Below are positions 30,385 to 31,186 of a DNA stretch of 31,186 nucleotides, piece after piece. The translations under genes and the position numbers were made by a program. The DNA comes from Hypsibius dujardini (taxonomy: Eukaryota; Tardigrada; Eutardigrada; Parachela; Hypsibiidae). The stretch spans positions 1-31,186 of the forward strand of contig LRSR01007795.1 of assembly GCA_001579985.1 (NCBI GenBank). Direction: 5' to 3'. The notes under the pieces were generated by a model that saw only the letters and a program-made list of their open reading frames with translations, did no database searches and was not told the origin of the DNA. Position 1 is the stretch's first letter, and every line of letters starts with the position of its first letter.

Positions 30385-30388
30385 TTTT
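30385..30388 (+). terminator. T4 Pol III terminator after the tRNA-like sequence
   Basis: TTTT directly follows CAAC at the end of the tRNA-like fold. Its position is that expected of an RNA polymerase III stop. Confidence 0.4.
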
Positions 30389-30634
30389 CGCCTTCTTAGT
30401 ATTGCGCGTCACAACCTGCAAAGTTGTCATGCAAAGTTCATTCATCTCGACGTACAAAATCGCCATGACAGTGATTTTCAACGTAATCAAAAGATCAAAA
30501 CTGACCTCAAAGCGGGCCAGTACGTATATCACCAACTCAGTATTCTCTGTGATCAGAAAACGTCAACATTTGTTTCGAACTTGAAAATGGTCGCAGTAGC
30601 TTAAACTTCATTTGAAGGACGACCATAAAGCACA

Positions 30635-31186
30635 TTTATTCTGTACACCTATATTTTTGCGGATAGGCAAGGTAAGTGGGAGCCGTGTGACATAGAGGGT
30701 AGGATGGCAATAGAACTACGCTGCCATTAGAAACACTTCGCGTTGAAAGAGATTTTTGATCACACTGCTGTGGTAGTCTAAACACTCTGTTGGCACATTT
30801 TTCCGCGTAAAAAGCAGACTGGACGAGCACACAGAGAAATACGCGGAGGATCAACTGGCACTGATCATCTCAAACGGCGCTATGTTCTTTCGGCTCCTTG
30901 TAGGCTCGCTTCCACACCTCAAAAATACAGGCTGTCGAGTGGAACCTATTGTCAAAAGGAAAGTTCGATAAATATTTGCAGTCAGTGGCTGCCATGAAAA
31001 CACAACGCAACATTAAATCTCTCTCTCTCACCGGTAAAATATCATCAGCGGCACCGTCAAGTGGAGTAACAAGGTCCACCTAAAAACACGGCAACCGGAT
31101 AAACATGCAATCAGTAGACAGTATAAAATTAATGATCGTATTTGATAAAGTCGCCGTACGCATAAGCTCCATAGAATTGATGCTGC
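30635..31186 (-). CDS. Possible 3' end of a minus-strand gene running off the right edge
   Basis: Reading leftward from the right edge, a GTGTTTTTAG acceptor precedes a 48-base exon (31079-31032) encoding VDLVTPLDGAADDILP and ending in a CCG/GTGAGA donor in phase 0. Next, a CATGGCAG acceptor near 30992 precedes open sequence in two frames. A further acceptor (CTCGTCCAG near 30818) precedes a Cys-containing frame ending PTYLAYPQKYRCTE and a TAA at 30636. AATAAA on the minus strand at 30640-30635 would close the transcript. The segments look coding and spliced, but I cannot fix one consistent frame, and no family is recognisable. Confidence 0.25.

Noticed and set aside
30155-30535. Minus-strand 126-codon open frame
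   Set aside because: It crosses the tRNA-like sequence, has no family resemblance or splice signals, and its residue mix is what AT-rich non-coding DNA gives.

Overview
The window is metazoan nuclear DNA. Every recognisable gene is interrupted by GT-AG introns, the families are animal receptors, the intergenic DNA is AT-rich, and there are no bacterial-style operons. The families and intron sizes suit an ecdysozoan invertebrate. A tardigrade is my best guess from gene content, but no marker in the window proves it.

Layout. (1) 1-8.1 kb: plus-strand four-exon class A GPCR (1893-6346), a biogenic-amine receptor closest in motif pattern to histamine H2 receptors. It has large AT-rich introns, a pyrimidine-rich upstream region and a CTGT/TGCC tetranucleotide tract about 0.4 kb downstream. 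(2) 8.1-9.4 kb: minus-strand DUF1348 (SnoaL/NTF2-like) enzyme-like gene. The family is mostly bacterial and fungal, so it is a candidate horizontal acquisition with a probable 5' UTR intron. (3) 9.4-12.9 kb: no supportable gene, but two long degenerate inverted-repeat (foldback) elements. (4) 12.9-13.65 kb: a partial, internally deleted pseudogene copy of the next gene, followed by a TA-flanked foldback element. (5) 15.2-22.95 kb: a twelve-exon plus-strand receptor with a complete ANF-receptor ectodomain, one membrane helix and a short tail. It resembles receptor guanylyl cyclases and natriuretic-peptide clearance receptors, but no kinase-homology or cyclase domain follows. (6) 23-27 kb: only weak candidates, the best being a minus-strand 46-residue secreted peptide ORF with TATA, initiator and AATAAA signals. 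(7) 27.07-28.81 kb: plus-strand two-exon orphan GPCR of Tre1/Moody-like character; its intron is filled by a foldback element. (8) 28.8-31.19 kb: a tRNA-like sequence with an oversized anticodon loop and a T4 terminator, then the possible 3' end of a minus-strand gene leaving the window on the right.

The genes do not form a pathway. Three encode membrane receptors (two GPCRs and one single-pass receptor), so the interval is rich in signalling genes. The strongest structural theme is the number of long inverted repeats: seven distinct, mostly unrelated ones, four of them inside introns, where transcription would yield hairpin RNA. The other main points are the decayed tandem receptor copy, the DUF1348 gene with a terminator-like hairpin nearby, and the non-canonical signature motifs of the second GPCR.
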